The notes under the pieces are model-generated. The model was not told the DNA's origin. It searched no databases and worked only from the letters and a program-made list of their open reading frames with translations. Below, piece after piece: positions 1 through 12,052 of a stretch of 64,000 bases of DNA. The stretch is from Zychaea mexicana. Lineage: Eukaryota; Mucoromycota; Mucoromycetes; Mucorales; Lichtheimiaceae. Numbering within the stretch: the first letter of the stretch is position 1; every line of letters begins with the position of its first letter. Both the position numbers and the translations under genes were made by a program. The stretch spans positions 124,001-188,000 of the forward strand of contig NW_026516719.1 in the NCBI RefSeq assembly GCF_025766255.1. Direction: 5' to 3'.

Positions 1-428
1 TTTGGTACTATGCTCAATACCCCCATGGATGTCGTCAAGACTAGAATCCAAGGCTACACCGGTGTTGGACCCAAGAAATACAGCTGGACCGTGCCATCGT
101 TGGCTTTGGTCGCCAAGGAAGAAGGGTAAACCTAATGTTGGGTCGTGGGGGGGGGTTAGGAAGCCGAGACAAAATCATCCTTTTTTTGGAGGGAACGATG
201 GGTTGTTATGGTTACGTGTTTGTATTAACAATACGGGTTTAGTGTTGCTGCTTTATATCGTGGTTTCACCGCAAAGGTGCTTCGTCTTGGTCCTGGGTAA
301 GTTGTTGCTTTGCAAGGATACGAATAGAGTTAAAATACTGATCCAAATTCATTGATTTGTGTAGTGGCGGTATTCTGTTGGTTGTCTTTGACACTGTATC
401 TACTTTTATGCGCAAGCACTTTATGTAA
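1..428 (+). CDS. ODC1: mitochondrial 2-oxodicarboxylate carrier, C-terminal part
   Basis: This is the 3' part of a mitochondrial carrier (SLC25 family) gene that begins outside the window. Three exons can be read: 1-125, 243-296 and 365-428, with GT-AG introns between them. The first exon carries the third carrier signature PMDVVKTRIQ (Px[DE]xx[KR]x[KR]). It is followed across the introns by EEGVAALYRGFTAKVLRLGP and GGILLVVFDTV, which match the end of the oxodicarboxylate carriers (yeast Odc1/Odc2, human SLC25A21), including the RLGPGG motif in the sixth membrane helix. Family members exchange 2-oxoadipate and 2-oxoglutarate across the inner mitochondrial membrane for lysine metabolism. The protein ends at TAA 426-428, about 120 bp from the stop of the convergent RhoGEF gene. 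The substrate assignment is by family resemblance; a closely related carrier is the main alternative. Confidence 0.85.
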
Positions 429-548
429 ACAACAACAACAACAACGATTCGAAAAAAAGAAAAAACAAAATTGCAATAGAATTTGTAAAGTATCATAATC
501 ATTAAGAAAAAAAAAAGTTACTATCTATTATTTGCTATTACAAGAGAA

Positions 549-3500
549 TTATACAACATGGGGTCGCCGAAGGAGGTTGAGACTGTATACTCGGGTAACA
601 TGTTCTTCTGGATGTAACATGCTTACATGGATCGTCGGACACTCATTGTCGTCGTGTGATACGTGGACGCAGCGAATGTGGCAGCCAGCAATCACTTGTA
701 CCACCTTGCCCTGTTTCGTTTAGCAATAGTAGTAATAGTGGTAGTAAGTATCTCCAAAATTAACCCTCAATATCAATCTTATTACCGTTTCAACATGTCG
801 CACTTCAATCACAGAGTGCGAGAATCCAATTAGGTAAGGAAATACAATGGCTACACGTTGCACGCGACTTTCAAACTCGATGCGATCCTGTATTTGCATG
901 CGTAGTAGCTGCTGCTGCTGCTGCTGATGATGATGATGATCTGGAAAAAAGTTGACGGATTGGGCTGTTCGAGAGTCATAGACATAACCACCATGCGTCG
1001 CAAACGGTACAAAGCCATTAACAACAACGGGTGTGTTGCCGTTATTGTTACAGTTACTACTACTACTACTACTACTAATAGTAGTACCACTACTGCTAGT
1101 GTTGCTGTTGCTACTCTTATCGGTGATATTCAATTTCTTCCAATGTTCGTCTTGGGATATGCGACAAACACCTTGTGTGGGCGATAGTAAAAATACAGTG
1201 TTGTGTGCAATCTGGACATGCACCGCGTCTTTGACATCGAGTCGGTACTCTTTCAACTTTCGAAAACTGGCGGCTTGTTTATACTGGACAATGACTAACC
1301 GTTGATGTCGATGCCGTCGTTTCCGTGTCAAGTAGCAGAGGACGGTCTTTTTGTCGAGTACACCCACAGCAAATGAAGTGACTGCGGATCGACGCACGAA
1401 GCCCCAGCGTCGGTGGATGGCGAGGCGTTGGCATATCATTTTCAGATCGTAGGCTATCAGTGCGTTGCGTCGATGGTAGGCTCGGACTAACAGGATTGAA
1501 TTGTCGAGAATGGCAAGTTGCTGGCAGTCGTCATGCGGTACTGCGAGCCAAAAGTCTTGCGATCCACCATCGCGTGGCCCAACCCACACACCGTATTGTG
1601 TGCCTAGCGCCAACATGGCTTGTCCCGTTTCATCATTGACTATAGCCAAACAATGAAACCAACCACCCCCCCCCCCAGATTCATGCATTTTTTTAGTATG
1701 ATTGAACTCCTATATTCCCTGATTTTTGCCTCCTTGGGGTGATCGATGACCGAGAAAGAAAGGGGGGGGGGTGGGAGGAAAGTGCGGGGAATCATACTGA
1801 CATACCAAAGGGAAGCGTGCACCATATCCGACCACAGCCTGTAGGAAACTTGGCACTTCCTCCGACCATGATAGACTGCCGACTTGATCCGGTAGCTACT
1901 TCACACAACGGATTCAATCCAAAGGGCGCTCTATGCTCAATGGCCCCTTGAGCATTGTGGGATGCGGTCACCAGCCGCTCGCACCACCGCTCACGTTCCT
2001 CCAGCGTCGGGCATGTAAAATGGTAAGTTGACTCTGGATAGCCCAAGTGACTTACTGTGAGCATCCGCAGTCGATGGGTGCGTCGTCGGGCATGTGTAGT
2101 GGAAGGTGGAGACGGCGATCGAACTCGCTTAACAGCGATTTCGGCAGGGGCCGTTTTCTGATGGAAACTTTGTCGGAAGCGTCGGAGACGAGCCCGGATG
2201 TAAAGTCCTGTCACGCTGTCTTCTGCGACCCAATGTTCCTGTTGAGCTGCTGCCAACACTTCCTGGTGTTGCTCTTGCAACTGTTGGAGACGTATCCGTT
2301 TTCTCTGTTGCTGCTGCTGCTGCTGCTGTTGTTGTTGTTGTATGTGTGCTCGTCGAGGCAATTCAATCCGAAGCATGTGAAGAGGAATCGGAGGCCCGGC
2401 AACAATGTACGTGTCATCACGCGGGCGCGTGACCACGAGCAAATGCGTAAATAGAAAGACATAGCATGGTGTGGCAGTAAAGGAATGGGAAGAGCGGGCC
2501 AACAAGAGCCGACCCTCGTGCAAAAGAACTGCATCGTCGTCCACGATCTGCTGCAAGGTTGTCGGGATATGCTCCGGGATCCGTAACGACGTCATGATTT
2601 GCAGTCGTCGTGTCTCAATCTCGGCCTGTCTCGTTACCTCGTTCATGCGCGCCAATAAATCCTTGAGCTCAGCCAATGCAGCGCGCAGGCTTAGCAAATC
2701 GCCTTCGTCGGTTGTGTATTTGTACAGAGCCTTGACGAGCAGTCGATATTTGCCCATCCGTAGTGTCGGCAGCGTTAAATAATGGCGCAGGCCAAGCCGT
2801 CGCGTGCATTCCTGTGCGTTCTGCTGGTCAACATAGGCGCGAAACGGATAGCTGCTTGCGAGTTCGTGTTGGACAATGTACCATGCCTTGACATGGTTGG
2901 CTGCGTACAGACTGTAGGGCTCCATGAGTCGCGACACGTGCTGGAAAACAACATTGCCAGCACCCGTTTCGGCGTCAAACATGGGCGGTTGACTTTTTTG
3001 CAATTTGGCAAGCTCGGTGCAGCCTTGTTCGTGTATGGCGTAGATGACCTTGTAATTTGCAAACACAACGTCGTGGAAGCGTTCCCGTCGCGTGTGCTCG
3101 ATGGCAGGCGAATGGTGTTGTAGCAGTGGCTCGGCGTAGATGGTGCGCAAGATGTCGAGGTCGTGGCAGTATTGTTTTTCTGAAAGTAAAATCTCGGCGA
3201 GTGCTGCCTGGCGCTTACGTTCTTTGGGCGGCAAGTGGTCCGGCATGCCCTAATTCGGGAAGGAGAGAGTGTGTCAGATGAACAAGGAAAGTTTGGGTTG
3301 CATCAGCAGCAGTAGCAGCTGCTGCTACTTTCGTAGCGCAAATAACAAACATTACGTACGTCGTCACTGGGCGGCAACACCACACTCGCGTAGGTGCTGC
3401 TGTCGCTACTGCTAAAGGTGTCTGTCCGCATCAATGATGAGCTGCTGTTTACGTTGGGCTCGTCGTGATCGCTGCTGTTGTTGTCGAGGGAATTGGCATT

Positions 3501-4014
3501 GTATGGACATGAAGGCGAGTAGCATGAGGGTTGTTGTGGAGTGCATCGTGAGGAATAGCACCGCGTCAGTGGTACAAAGACTCCTTGGTCGGCTAAAGTT
3601 GACGTGTGGACTTGGTAGTACTGATCGCACGGCACCAATAGTTGATGATCCATCAAGAGATCAAACACTTTGGTGGCTTTGTGTTCATGTTGTGTTTCCA
3701 TGATATTCAGGATGGCGTCCTAAATTAAATGGGATGGGGGAGGGGGGGGGTTGTTTGTGAGGAGGAGGAGAGAAAGAGTTTACGTTATATAACTATTTTG
3801 TTTTATGCTCTATTGTCTCGGCAGCTGGAGCATCCTCATCACTTACCATGGCCTCCTGTCTTGTGATTTGAGCGTAGGTCGCCGCATGGACAAAGCGTGT
3901 CGAAAGATGCGATACGAGGCTATTGCTGCTATTGCTGCTGTTGCTGTGGTTATTGTGGTTGTGCTGGTGAGGATGGTGATGGCGAGAATGCTGAGTAGGA
4001 GGAAGGGATGACAT
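549..4014 (-). CDS. Rho guanine nucleotide exchange factor (DEP-DH-PH-CNH), Rom1/Rom2-like
   Basis: Five exons, complement of 549-710, 786-1639, 1806-3249, 3360-3719 and 3847-4014, give about 995 residues with consistent phases. Residues about 45-110 look like a divergent DEP domain split by the first intron. The DH domain starts near residue 185 (AALAEILLSEKQYCHDLDIL) and contains TLPTLRMGKYRLLVKALYKY, the counterpart of the conserved DH helix. A PH domain follows, interrupted by a glutamine run near 2316-2340. The C-terminal CNH (citron homology) domain begins at CTLPF/VNDETGQAMLALGTQ, across the intron at 1640-1805. The last exon, 549-710, restores the CNH end (GKVVQVIAGCHIRCVHV) and stops at TAA. 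Fungal proteins of this layout activate Rho1 for glucan synthesis and cell-wall integrity. An ATG at 4053 would add 13 hydrophobic residues; I prefer 4014. Confidence 0.88.
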
Positions 4015-4302
4015 GGTACTGCATAAGCAAATGGATATGAGAAAGAAGAGCAAAGAACAAGGGGAGGGGGCAGCTCCTTTTAGATGATCGTGGAAAAGGG
4101 TCTCTCTTCAACCTTGTTTTTTATATTTTTTTTTTTCAAAAGACTCAAGTGAAACTTACAAACGACATAAGGAGGAACTAAAGGAAAAGAAAGAAAAAAA
4201 AAGGATAAAGAGAAAGTGGTTGAGCAGCAAATTCAGTCCAGTTTAGGGATGTTTAAAAAACAATGCTGGGTCAAAGAGGCATCATGTGTGTGCCCAACCC
4301 AA

Positions 4303-4387
4303 CTCTCTCTCTCTCTCTCTCTCTCTCTCATTGAAGGCCCGCTTTGTTCATTTTCCATTACTTTGCACTCACACACACACACACACA
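4303..4387. repeat. CT and AC microsatellites upstream of the coiled-coil gene
   Basis: A (CT)n tract at about 4303-4329 and an (AC)n tract at about 4370-4387 lie 110-190 bp before the start codon at 4499. Such pyrimidine tracts occur before several genes here (also before 9182, 25622 and 38257) and may be promoter or 5'UTR sequence; no function is shown by the sequence alone. Confidence 0.8.
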
Positions 4388-4498
4388 ATAACTTTACTCG
4401 CTTGACCCTGTTACCGTCCTTTTGACACCTCGTCCTTCCGCTCTCCTTCATCCGCCCATTCATCCACAGCTAATTCACACTCCCTTGTGCCCAATCAC

Positions 4499-5916
4499 AT
4501 GCAACGCTACTCATTACCTGTCTCCACAACCACTCGCGACACTCCTTCCTCTTCATACAACTTGATGATTCCATTAAACGAAACTCCCTCCCTGGTAAGT
4601 TGCATGTATGTGTGTGCACGCGCAAAATAAAAAAGCTATTGTTTGGCAGCCTGCATAACTCATCCTGTCCTTTTCAGGAACCTTCCTCACCCACCGAAGA
4701 AGCAGCTTCCTTGCAACAACAACAATACACACAACGACGATCTGCTCCAGGAAACATAGAGAACCGACTACGGCAATTAGAAAAAGAAAACGAGCAACTG
4801 ACACTTTCGAATATCCGACTCTTACGAGCCAATCGCATACTAAAACTGGATTGCGATCGGCTGGTGGATGAACAAACATCTGAACTCAAGGAAGAAATAA
4901 ATCATCTTCGGTTCCAAAATGTTCGGCTACAACGAAGCAATCGACTTTTACAAGACGACCTGAATGAATACATGGTAGGCGTAGCTTTCTCTTGTGGGTC
5001 GGGGTAGGGGAGGAGCAGCAGCAGCAGCAGCAGTTATTATTAATAATTACTTTTGAAGAACAAACTATTAAGTGGGGTTTTTTTTTGAATTTAACAGACA
5101 GAAATGAATCAAATGCGCAATGACCAGATTCGGAAAATGAAAAATGTCGGTCCAGAGTACGAGTATCTGGTGCAGATGATCAATCTACTCTATCGCCAGG
5201 TAAAAAAAAAAGCAGCTCGCTCTTCTCTCTTTTGGTAGTAAATTTGTTTTTCGTTGATAAAGCAAAAAAAAAAAGTGCAGGGAGGGTGGCATTTAAGAAA
5301 GAATGAGATCCGCATATTAAAAAAAGAAGATTACAGTTACAAGGCAAACCAACATGTGAAAAGACCTGCTGTTTTACAAACAAACCGCTGAGTCAAGGAT
5401 TCTCTGTGCTCACGCTGCCACCGGATGACAGCCAAGACCAGCGTGCCAAACCGCAGCATATCTGTCGACCCGCGATCCACTCGCACGTGAACGGCGGCAG
5501 CTTGGCTGTTGCGTCACAGCAAGAGAACGCCCGACTGCGCGAGGAGATGGACCAGGTCAAGCATGACCGCGACAGTCTGTATGAGGTCATTCACGAAAAG
5601 GAGGAGGATCTCGAGACGCTCAAACGCGAACTGAAGATGAAGGATGATATCGTCAGCCAGTTAGAAAAGGACTTTGAGCGCATGGAGGTCGAGGTGGTCG
5701 ATTTGCAAAAGGTATAATTTCATTTTAAGAAAAGTAGCCACCCTCCTCCTCCTCCTCCTCCTCCTCAAAGTGGTTACTGAATGCTGTTTTTGATATTAGG
5801 ATTGGCGACAGTCTGACCGTTACTCTGAACTACGGCATTTTCCCACTCCCCCGCCAAAAGATAAGCAGGAGCACCTCACGGACACGTACTTTACAGTCAA
5901 AGAGATACCACGATAA
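4499..5916 (+). CDS. coiled-coil protein of unknown function
   Basis: Five exons, 4499-4594, 4678-4974, 5098-5199, 5337-5711 and 5800-5916, give about 328 residues; every junction keeps phase 0. I do not recognise a named family. Residues about 48-130 (IENRLRQLEKENEQLTLSNI onward) and about 190-280 show dense heptad-like Leu/Glu/Lys/Arg spacing, indicating two coiled-coil blocks. They are separated by a short conserved-looking stretch, GPEYEYLVQMINLLYRQ, and a linker containing TCEKTCCF. The tail is short and hydrophilic. No membrane segment or signal peptide is visible, so a cytoplasmic scaffold or cytoskeletal adaptor is the natural inference, not a demonstrated role. It is divergent from the RhoGEF gene, with about 485 bp between the two starts. 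Confidence 0.75.
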
Positions 5917-5944
5917 AACAACAGAAACCCTTATTAATTCTAAT

Positions 5945-6681
5945 ATCAAGAGAGAGAGAGAGAGAGAGAGAAAATAAAAAAAGTATACAGGAATTAACGC
6001 TTTGTAGTCTTGTGCGTGTGTATATTCTCACTGTGGTGGATGATGGATGTGTGTGAGAACAGAGTAGGGGAAAGGAGGGGTGTGTGTGTGTGCGCATACG
6101 GGGGTAGGGTGCTTTAGTAAGGCCGGGCGGGTTCCTCAAAGCCGTTTCATCCAATGGGCGCGTCTGTGGTCGTCACGCAAAAAAAAAACAAGAAAAAATA
6201 ATTTTCATGTTAAAGGCGACGACCCCCACCCGCCAAGGCCTTTTTTTTTTTTTTTCTTTGCCCATCCCTTATTCCCCAATCGTCATTTTGATTTTTGTCT
6301 AATCTTTTTTTTTTTTTTACTTCTTTCAATTGACAAATCAAAAACCCCGGACGAGTAGAGTAGTTGCGGCCCTCTCTCTCTCTCTCTACATCCACAACCC
6401 TTTGTTTTTATATACTTGCTGTGTCACTTCCCTCCCTCCCTCCCTCTCTCCCCCACAAAACGCCCAACTTAAGTGTTAATTCCCTTGAGTGGGTTGCCCA
6501 GTAAGTTATAAATCAAAAAACCCTTTTTTACGCATTTTAGAAGAAAAGAAAAAGAAGGAAAAAAAAAGACGACATTTATATTTTTTTTTCTGTTTTCTTT
6601 TAACCTTTTCTTGCGTAATCAACAAACCCTCCTCCTCCCACCCCCCCCCCCTTTACATATATATCTCCACCGCACAAAAAG
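5945..6681. other. intergenic region rich in simple repeats
   Basis: No gene is seen. The stretch holds (GA)n near 5949-5970, poly-T runs, CT/CCTC repeats around 6367-6455 and ends in a pyrimidine-rich leader before the cyclin start at 6682. Confidence 0.6.
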
Positions 6682-7466
6682 ATGCAATTGCGATTGGAGC
6701 CGGTGCAGCCTTACACGCTGTTTCCACCTACTGCAACGGTGTTGACAACGACAACGGCAACCACAGGAGGAGCGACGACAACGACAACGACAACAACTGC
6801 GGCAGCATCAGCCTTACCGTCGTCGTCGTCGTCGTCGTCTTGCTCGTCGTCGTACTACTATCAACAGCAGCAGCATCATAATCATCAACAGGTGTTCCCG
6901 CCGCTTCCGAACCCGTATCGTGATGCTTTGCTGCCACCGTTAGCGACAACAACAACAGCGACAACAACTCACAACAAGCGTCTTTCTGCCTTTGAGCCTG
7001 TTGTTGCCACTTGTACTACTACTGCTGGTAATAATGCAAACACAGCCAGTCCAGCGACACCATCATTACCTGTTGTTGTCGACGATATTCCACGATTGGC
7101 GGATTTTGCTTCGTCGATCATTTATCTCATGTGGCACGCTCGGAAAAAGATGGCTCTCAAATCCGTGAATCAGGCCTATCTGATCGATGCAACCAAACCG
7201 AGCCCGGCATTTAAAAAGTTCTGTTTGCAGGTACGTCTACACACACCATTTTAAGGAGAGAGAGAGAGAGGTTCTAATATCATATGTGTGCTTAGGTCCT
7301 GACAGCCACACAGCTTTCTCAGAGCGCAGTGTACCTTGCATTAAAGTACATTTGTGCGTTATTGCGGACCAACCCCACGATCGAAGGTGCCGATGGATCC
7401 GAATATCGTCTGTTCACCGTAGCGCTCATGTTAGGTAAGCCATCTGCTATCATGCTATTGTTGTTG

Positions 7467-7500
<34 letters not shown>

Positions 7501-8275
7501 CCGAACAAGAAACCTGCTGTATGCGAGATGCAAAGTGGATTCACTCCTGTCTGTTTGATATGATGTGTGTGCTGTTTTAGCCAACAAGTTTCTTGACGAT
7601 AGCACATTCACCAACAAGACATGGTCGGATGTGTCCGGCATGAAGCTGCATGACCTCAACACAATGGAAGCGGAGTTCCTGGAAGCGATTGGATACGGGC
7701 TGTTCATCCGTGAATACGAGTTTGACCAATGGAAGCACGCCGTGGATGGCTGTCGCGCGCACGTGCAACGCATGGCACTGGACGGCGGTGTTGTCGACAA
7801 CACGCTGATGCGAGACGTGCTGATCCGCCTCGGCTTGTACCAAGATACCCTGCTTGAGCAACAGCAGCAGGCCGTCTGGGAATCCGCCTATGAGGCCTCG
7901 CGACTGCAACTGGAGAACACCCAGCGCCAGCATCATCTCAACCTCTATGCTAAAGCCCACAGCCTGGTCCCGCTACGGCCGCAACGACACACTGCGCCAC
8001 CGCCGCCGATCAGTCGATACGGCGATCCACCCTTCCACTACTATCCGCACCACCACTATCAACAGCAGCAACAACAGCAACAGCAACAGCAACAGCACCT
8101 GCAGCAACGTAGATCATCGAATCCACCCGGATTGCCGACCGAGCCCATGTACAAGAAGCAGCTGCCACCGCCTGGGTTGAACACGAGCTACTACTTTGAA
8201 TACCATCCGTTCGAAGCTTCGTCATCGTCGTCGTCGTCGTGGGCCACAGCGACCAACCAGGACTACTTGTTCTGA
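6682..8275 (+). CDS. Pho85-type cyclin, Clg1/PCL-like
   Basis: Three exons, 6682-7230, 7296-7434 and 7581-8275, give about 460 residues. After a Thr/Ser-rich N-terminus with a short Gln/His run, residues about 140-300 form a cyclin box of the Pho80/PCL class. Landmarks are ADFASSIIYLMWHARKKM, SAVYLALKYI, the conserved LMLANKFLDDSTFTNKTW and LNTMEAEFLEAIGYGLF. This order and wording resemble yeast Clg1 and filamentous-fungal PCL cyclins, which bind the kinase Pho85. The C-terminal part is disordered and rich in Gln, His and Ser. The second intron contains a (GT)n microsatellite at about 7471-7498. The start is the first ATG after a pyrimidine-rich leader. The kinase partner is inferred from the family. 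Confidence 0.85.
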
Positions 8276-8324
8276 ATGACTGACTGAATGACTGAATGAC
8301 CGAATGACTGAATGACTGAATGAC
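8273..8324 (+). repeat. 8-bp tandem repeat (TGAATGAC) starting at the cyclin stop codon
   Basis: About six imperfect copies of TGAATGAC begin exactly at the stop codon of the cyclin gene. Because 8 is not a multiple of 3, the repeat places TGA in all three frames just downstream of the coding region. Confidence 0.85.
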
Positions 8325-9181
8325 ATATAAAAATACACATCGTATACTTAACCCCTCTCTCTCTCTCTCTCTCTGTCTCTCTTATGAACCTATCCCAACC
8401 CCTCTTCTTTATCTACTATCAACTCCCCTCCCCCTCCCGTTTCTTTCCACTTCTTTTACTATTCTTACTAATACCTTCTCAAACAAGCGAACCCACATGC
8501 AGCTTTTTGTATGCGGGACCAAGGAAAATGACGACGCTGTGTCATTTTGTTTCCCTTTCAATTACCCCTCCCCCTTTTGTGCTTTTTTTTATCTTCGAGG
8601 CGTTTTTTTATTATTATTATCATGACAAGACGCGCGCACTTGGTTCATTCTGTGTGTGTGTGTCCTCTGTCCCTTCTCTCTAACCCCCTCCCCCTGGTGT
8701 TTTTTTTTACGTCTCTTTTTTTTTTTAAAACTCTCATAATATAAGGATATTTTTTTTTCTGGCTGAAAAGAAAAAAAGAAATTACCAAAAGGTTGTCTGA
8801 CATTGTTTGTACGTGTGTTGTTGACTTTGCCCGGTTTCGTGGAAATTAACCTTTTCAAGGTATACTCAAGTGCGCATTGCTTCTCTGTCTTTGGTTTTCA
8901 ACATAAAAAGAGAAAATAAAAGAAAACCTTAATTTGGCTGAAATGTTACACTGCCTCTTGAGTCGTTATATTGTCCCACCCTTCCCTGCATTCCTTTGTC
9001 TCTCTCTTTCTCTCTCTCTCTCTTCCTTCTCTTCTCTCTTCCTTCTCTCTCTCTCTCTCTCTTTCCAGACAATCACACACGCGTTTCGTCAAACATCTGC
9101 CCACCGACGACGCCGCCAACTAAAAAGCACAACTCTGCGCAAAGGAAACAAAAAAACAAGGACAAAGACAAGAAAGAGAGA
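8325..9181. other. intergenic region, pyrimidine-rich
   Basis: No gene is supported. CT repeats lie at about 8355-8382 and 9000-9064, with several poly-T tracts between. The segment from about 8990 is probably the promoter and leader of the secreted-protein gene at 9182; the open frame running through it is a low-complexity artefact. Confidence 0.6.
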
Positions 9182-10060
9182 ATGAAATGGTTGGTGCTGC
9201 ACTTGACAATACTTCTTGTCCTGTTTGCAGCACAAGCAACACACCAAGACGACGTCCGGGACGAATACGAGCCAACGACGCGTGCGATCGACATTGAGCT
9301 CTTTACACACGATGTATCCTTACACATGCTCTCTGATCTCGACAATAACTTTTCGCAAGTATCAAAAAAGATCTTGCTCCAGTTTCGCGAACAATCATCC
9401 TCCGTCCTCTTGTCCGACCCATCCTCTTCCTGCTTCGTGTCATCATCATCTTCATCATCATCTTCATCACCAGCATCCCTCTCACTGTCGTTGATCGACC
9501 TACCACTCCTCAAAAACCAAGTTATGGGCGCTGCCGAATGTAAGCCTCTCTTGCTGTAATGAGACAGTGGGTCAAGAAAATAAATTGCTAACAGGGTTTT
9601 GGAATGGATGATGCTTATTTTAGCATTAATTGGCGATAAATTGTCGGCTGTCTGGAACATGCTTGACACAAAATCATTATTACACCGACACATCCAGCAG
9701 ACGACGCGCCACGTTTGTCCCGACCTGACCCATCTGTGCATGGTCGAGAACGAGGACACTGTCAAAAGACATCTCGACAACTACATCCATCGCCATCTCT
9801 CCTCGACCATCAACCACTTGCTCGAAGACTATATCCCGCACCTATTCCAACTAGCACAGGAACAGGCTACACAAGTTCTCTCGCTCTTTTTCCAGCACCA
9901 CCACGATGCATGTCTCTTCTCCGAGCAACATGACGACGACAGTATAAAAAACAATACCATCATTTGGCATCATCCTACCACCACCACTAATACCATCCCA
10001 TTTGTATTTCATCATCATACTGCTACTACTAGTTCTATCACTACTACCACCACCACATAA
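9182..10060 (+). CDS. secreted or membrane-anchored protein of unknown function
   Basis: Two exons, 9182-9539 and 9624-10060, joined in phase 1, give about 264 residues. The N-terminus MKWLVLHLTILLVLFAAQAT is a clear signal peptide with likely cleavage after ALA-like small residues near position 19. A Ser-rich stretch lies near residues 82-105. The second exon contains a Cys-bearing helical region (HVCPDLTHLCMVENEDTVKR) and then His/Thr-rich low complexity up to the stop. I recognise no named domain. Upstream in-frame sequence back to 8996 is CT-repeat-derived and was not used; the chosen ATG directly precedes the signal peptide. Extracellular or cell-wall location is inferred from the signal peptide only. 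Confidence 0.65.
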
Positions 10061-11429
10061 TTTCTTGTACACATTTGCCATTACCATATAAAGCTGCTGT
10101 TTAATTTTCCAGTTCTTCTTTTCAATTCATATTTGTAAAATAGCATTGATTTCCGTAGATAACACCGATTCTATCTAGTACCAGTCACTTTCAGATTTCT
10201 GATGTATCGACTTAAAAATAAAGGATGCTCTTCTTCTGCCTATTTTATCGTCCTTATTCCTACCGTGTACATAATAACAGAGTCACTCTTTCAGCTATTG
10301 AAAAGCGCACTCTCATATCATATGTCACCTCTATAGTCTGCATCTAGCTACCACCGAAACCTTAGAATGTCTAGTAATGGATCATGGATCTCCTTGGTTA
10401 TCAGGAATCTGTTACCGTTGAAAAGATGCTGGTTGTAGCATTGGTAGAGTTGGTTGGATGGATGTTAACCGCTTCCAGTACGCGTCCACTTTAGCTTTCG
10501 GAGCACTAATAAATGTGAGTTCTATCGCGCAAGGACAAGGAATACATACGTCTTCAATCCCACTTCTTCTTGCGCGATTAACAACCGTCATCTCCTTCCT
10601 ATCAGCATACTCTACTCTCTTCTACTCTATCTTCCCATAGTTATATTCATACCTCAAATTTTATTCCCCACAGGTCCTACAGTAGTAAATATTCGAGCCG
10701 TCTGCTATAGTTTTAATACATTTATATATGCTCAATGATCCCTCTCAGTCAACTGGATCAAAATAATTGTTCGAGAATGTGCTCCGATTGTTATCCCTAA
10801 TCCACTTTGAATGGTATTAACATTTGTATTATTCATTTTAGAACAGAAATAAACAATTTTGATAAAAGCATATAAAGATGAAAGATGTCCATTCATCGGT
10901 CTTCGGCTCGTGGATAAACTATGTATAAGACGAATTGATAGGGACATATAAGAACTTGTGTAGAAGAAGCTCTATTATGTATGTCGTCGGGTCACTTATT
11001 TGTTGACACCGGTGTCAGTTGGTGGGTTGCCAAGCTACTGCCTGTTGTGAGGTACATTGGTTTTGCTGCTCACATACAGTCTGATGCTGTTGAAACTGCT
11101 ACCTTATTTTGATGTCTTGGGTGGTGTAATAACGTGGCTCACCACATTGGTAATAATGTCACATCCAAAACCATTAAAATGTAATAGCTCCTCCTTAAGT
11201 TCGCAACTCATCAGCCAGCTGCAGTGCATACATACTATCATTCGTGAATGGCTATGAAAAAGTATATATGTATATACTAGATATGCGTCAAAACATTATC
11301 ACGATGCAGTATGTAGCTAGGCTACTTTTTGTTAGATACGCATAACTCAGCGACGGTAGCTATGTTAACAAGCATTGTCATGACGACTGGATCAAGTTTG
11401 ACATCAAATGGCACAGACAGGAAAGAATG

Positions 11430-11463
11430 GGTGGCTCTAAAACATAAAAAAAAAAGAGCCACC
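11430..11463. repeat. short inverted repeat (hairpin)
   Basis: GGTGGCTCT at 11430-11438 is mirrored by AGAGCCACC at 11455-11463, a perfect 9-bp stem with an A-rich loop of 16 nt. It is in an interval without a secure gene. It could be a terminator-like or chance structure. Confidence 0.5.
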
Positions 11464-11674
11464 TTTAGCGTCGTGCAGTCATCAACATTCTTAGCAAAAC
11501 AATGGTTCATGCCTAAAGCACGAACAAGTGGGTATCTATATCAAAGCTATTGATTCTGCACGCACTCACACATGGTAAATCTTGCGAACGGGTCTCAAGG
11601 AAAAGGATTCGAGTAGTAAAAGTATGTAGCAGGGCAAGCTAAAAGGCCTGACACAAAGCCAAACAGACGGCGTG

Positions 11675-12052
11675 TCACTTTCTCGGTGTATGTGCGGGTG
11701 ATGTATGATACATGTGAAAAACGAGGATGGTCGGCGAAGGAAATAGTCTCTGAACTTGTCGTGCACGTGAGCAAAAAAATAAAATAAAAAGAGTGCGAAA
11801 AGAAAAAGATTTGTTTATTTTGTTTATCATTTTCTTATTGTGTTTAATACTGTAAATAATAATCTGTTCGTTTAAAACCCACCACATAGCACGGGCATCA
11901 CGTGCACCCGCAGGTGCACGATCACTTGTCCGAGTACATGTCCACATTCCCACTGGTACATTGCAAAAGATTTCCTCCGAGCGGACCACCGACTCCAGCC
12001 AATCCTCAGAATCCTCTTGACAATCGCCAGCACAGGCATTTGAACTGGTCAT
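11675..12052 (-). CDS. possible small Cys-bearing protein, uncertain
   Basis: A minus-strand ATG at 12052 opens a frame of about 126 codons. The first 60 residues are of coding quality, with several cysteines (NACAGDCQ, EEIFCNVPVGMWTC); the later part is AT-rich and Lys/Asn/Ile-rich, more like untranslated DNA or an unrecognised intron. A TATA-like TCTATAAAAG (reverse complement of 12141-12150) lies about 90 bp upstream of the ATG, at a plausible promoter spacing. No family is recognised. It may be a small secreted-type gene with a missing exon, a remnant or chance. Confidence 0.25.
   Translation of the reverse strand: MTSSNACAGDCQEDSEDWLESVVRSEEIFCNVPVGMWTCTRTSDRAPAGARDARAMWWVLNEQIIIYSIKHNKKMINKINKSFSFRTLFILFFCSRARQVQRLFPSPTILVFHMYHTSPAHTPRK

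Noticed and set aside
720..785. C-terminal Tyr-rich end of the RhoGEF frame running to a stop at 720
   Set aside because: It is intron sequence; splicing from 786 to 710 restores the conserved CNH ending.
851..1305. Several long frames opposite and overlapping the RhoGEF CNH exon
   Set aside because: They are antisense or shifted readings of trinucleotide repeats in the real exon.
4216..4463. Plus- and minus-strand frames over the CT and AC repeats
   Set aside because: The translation is only alternating Leu-Ser or Arg-Glu from microsatellites.
8996..9181. In-frame upstream extension of the secreted-protein gene
   Set aside because: It translates CT repeats and an A-rich leader; the signal peptide starts cleanly at 9182.
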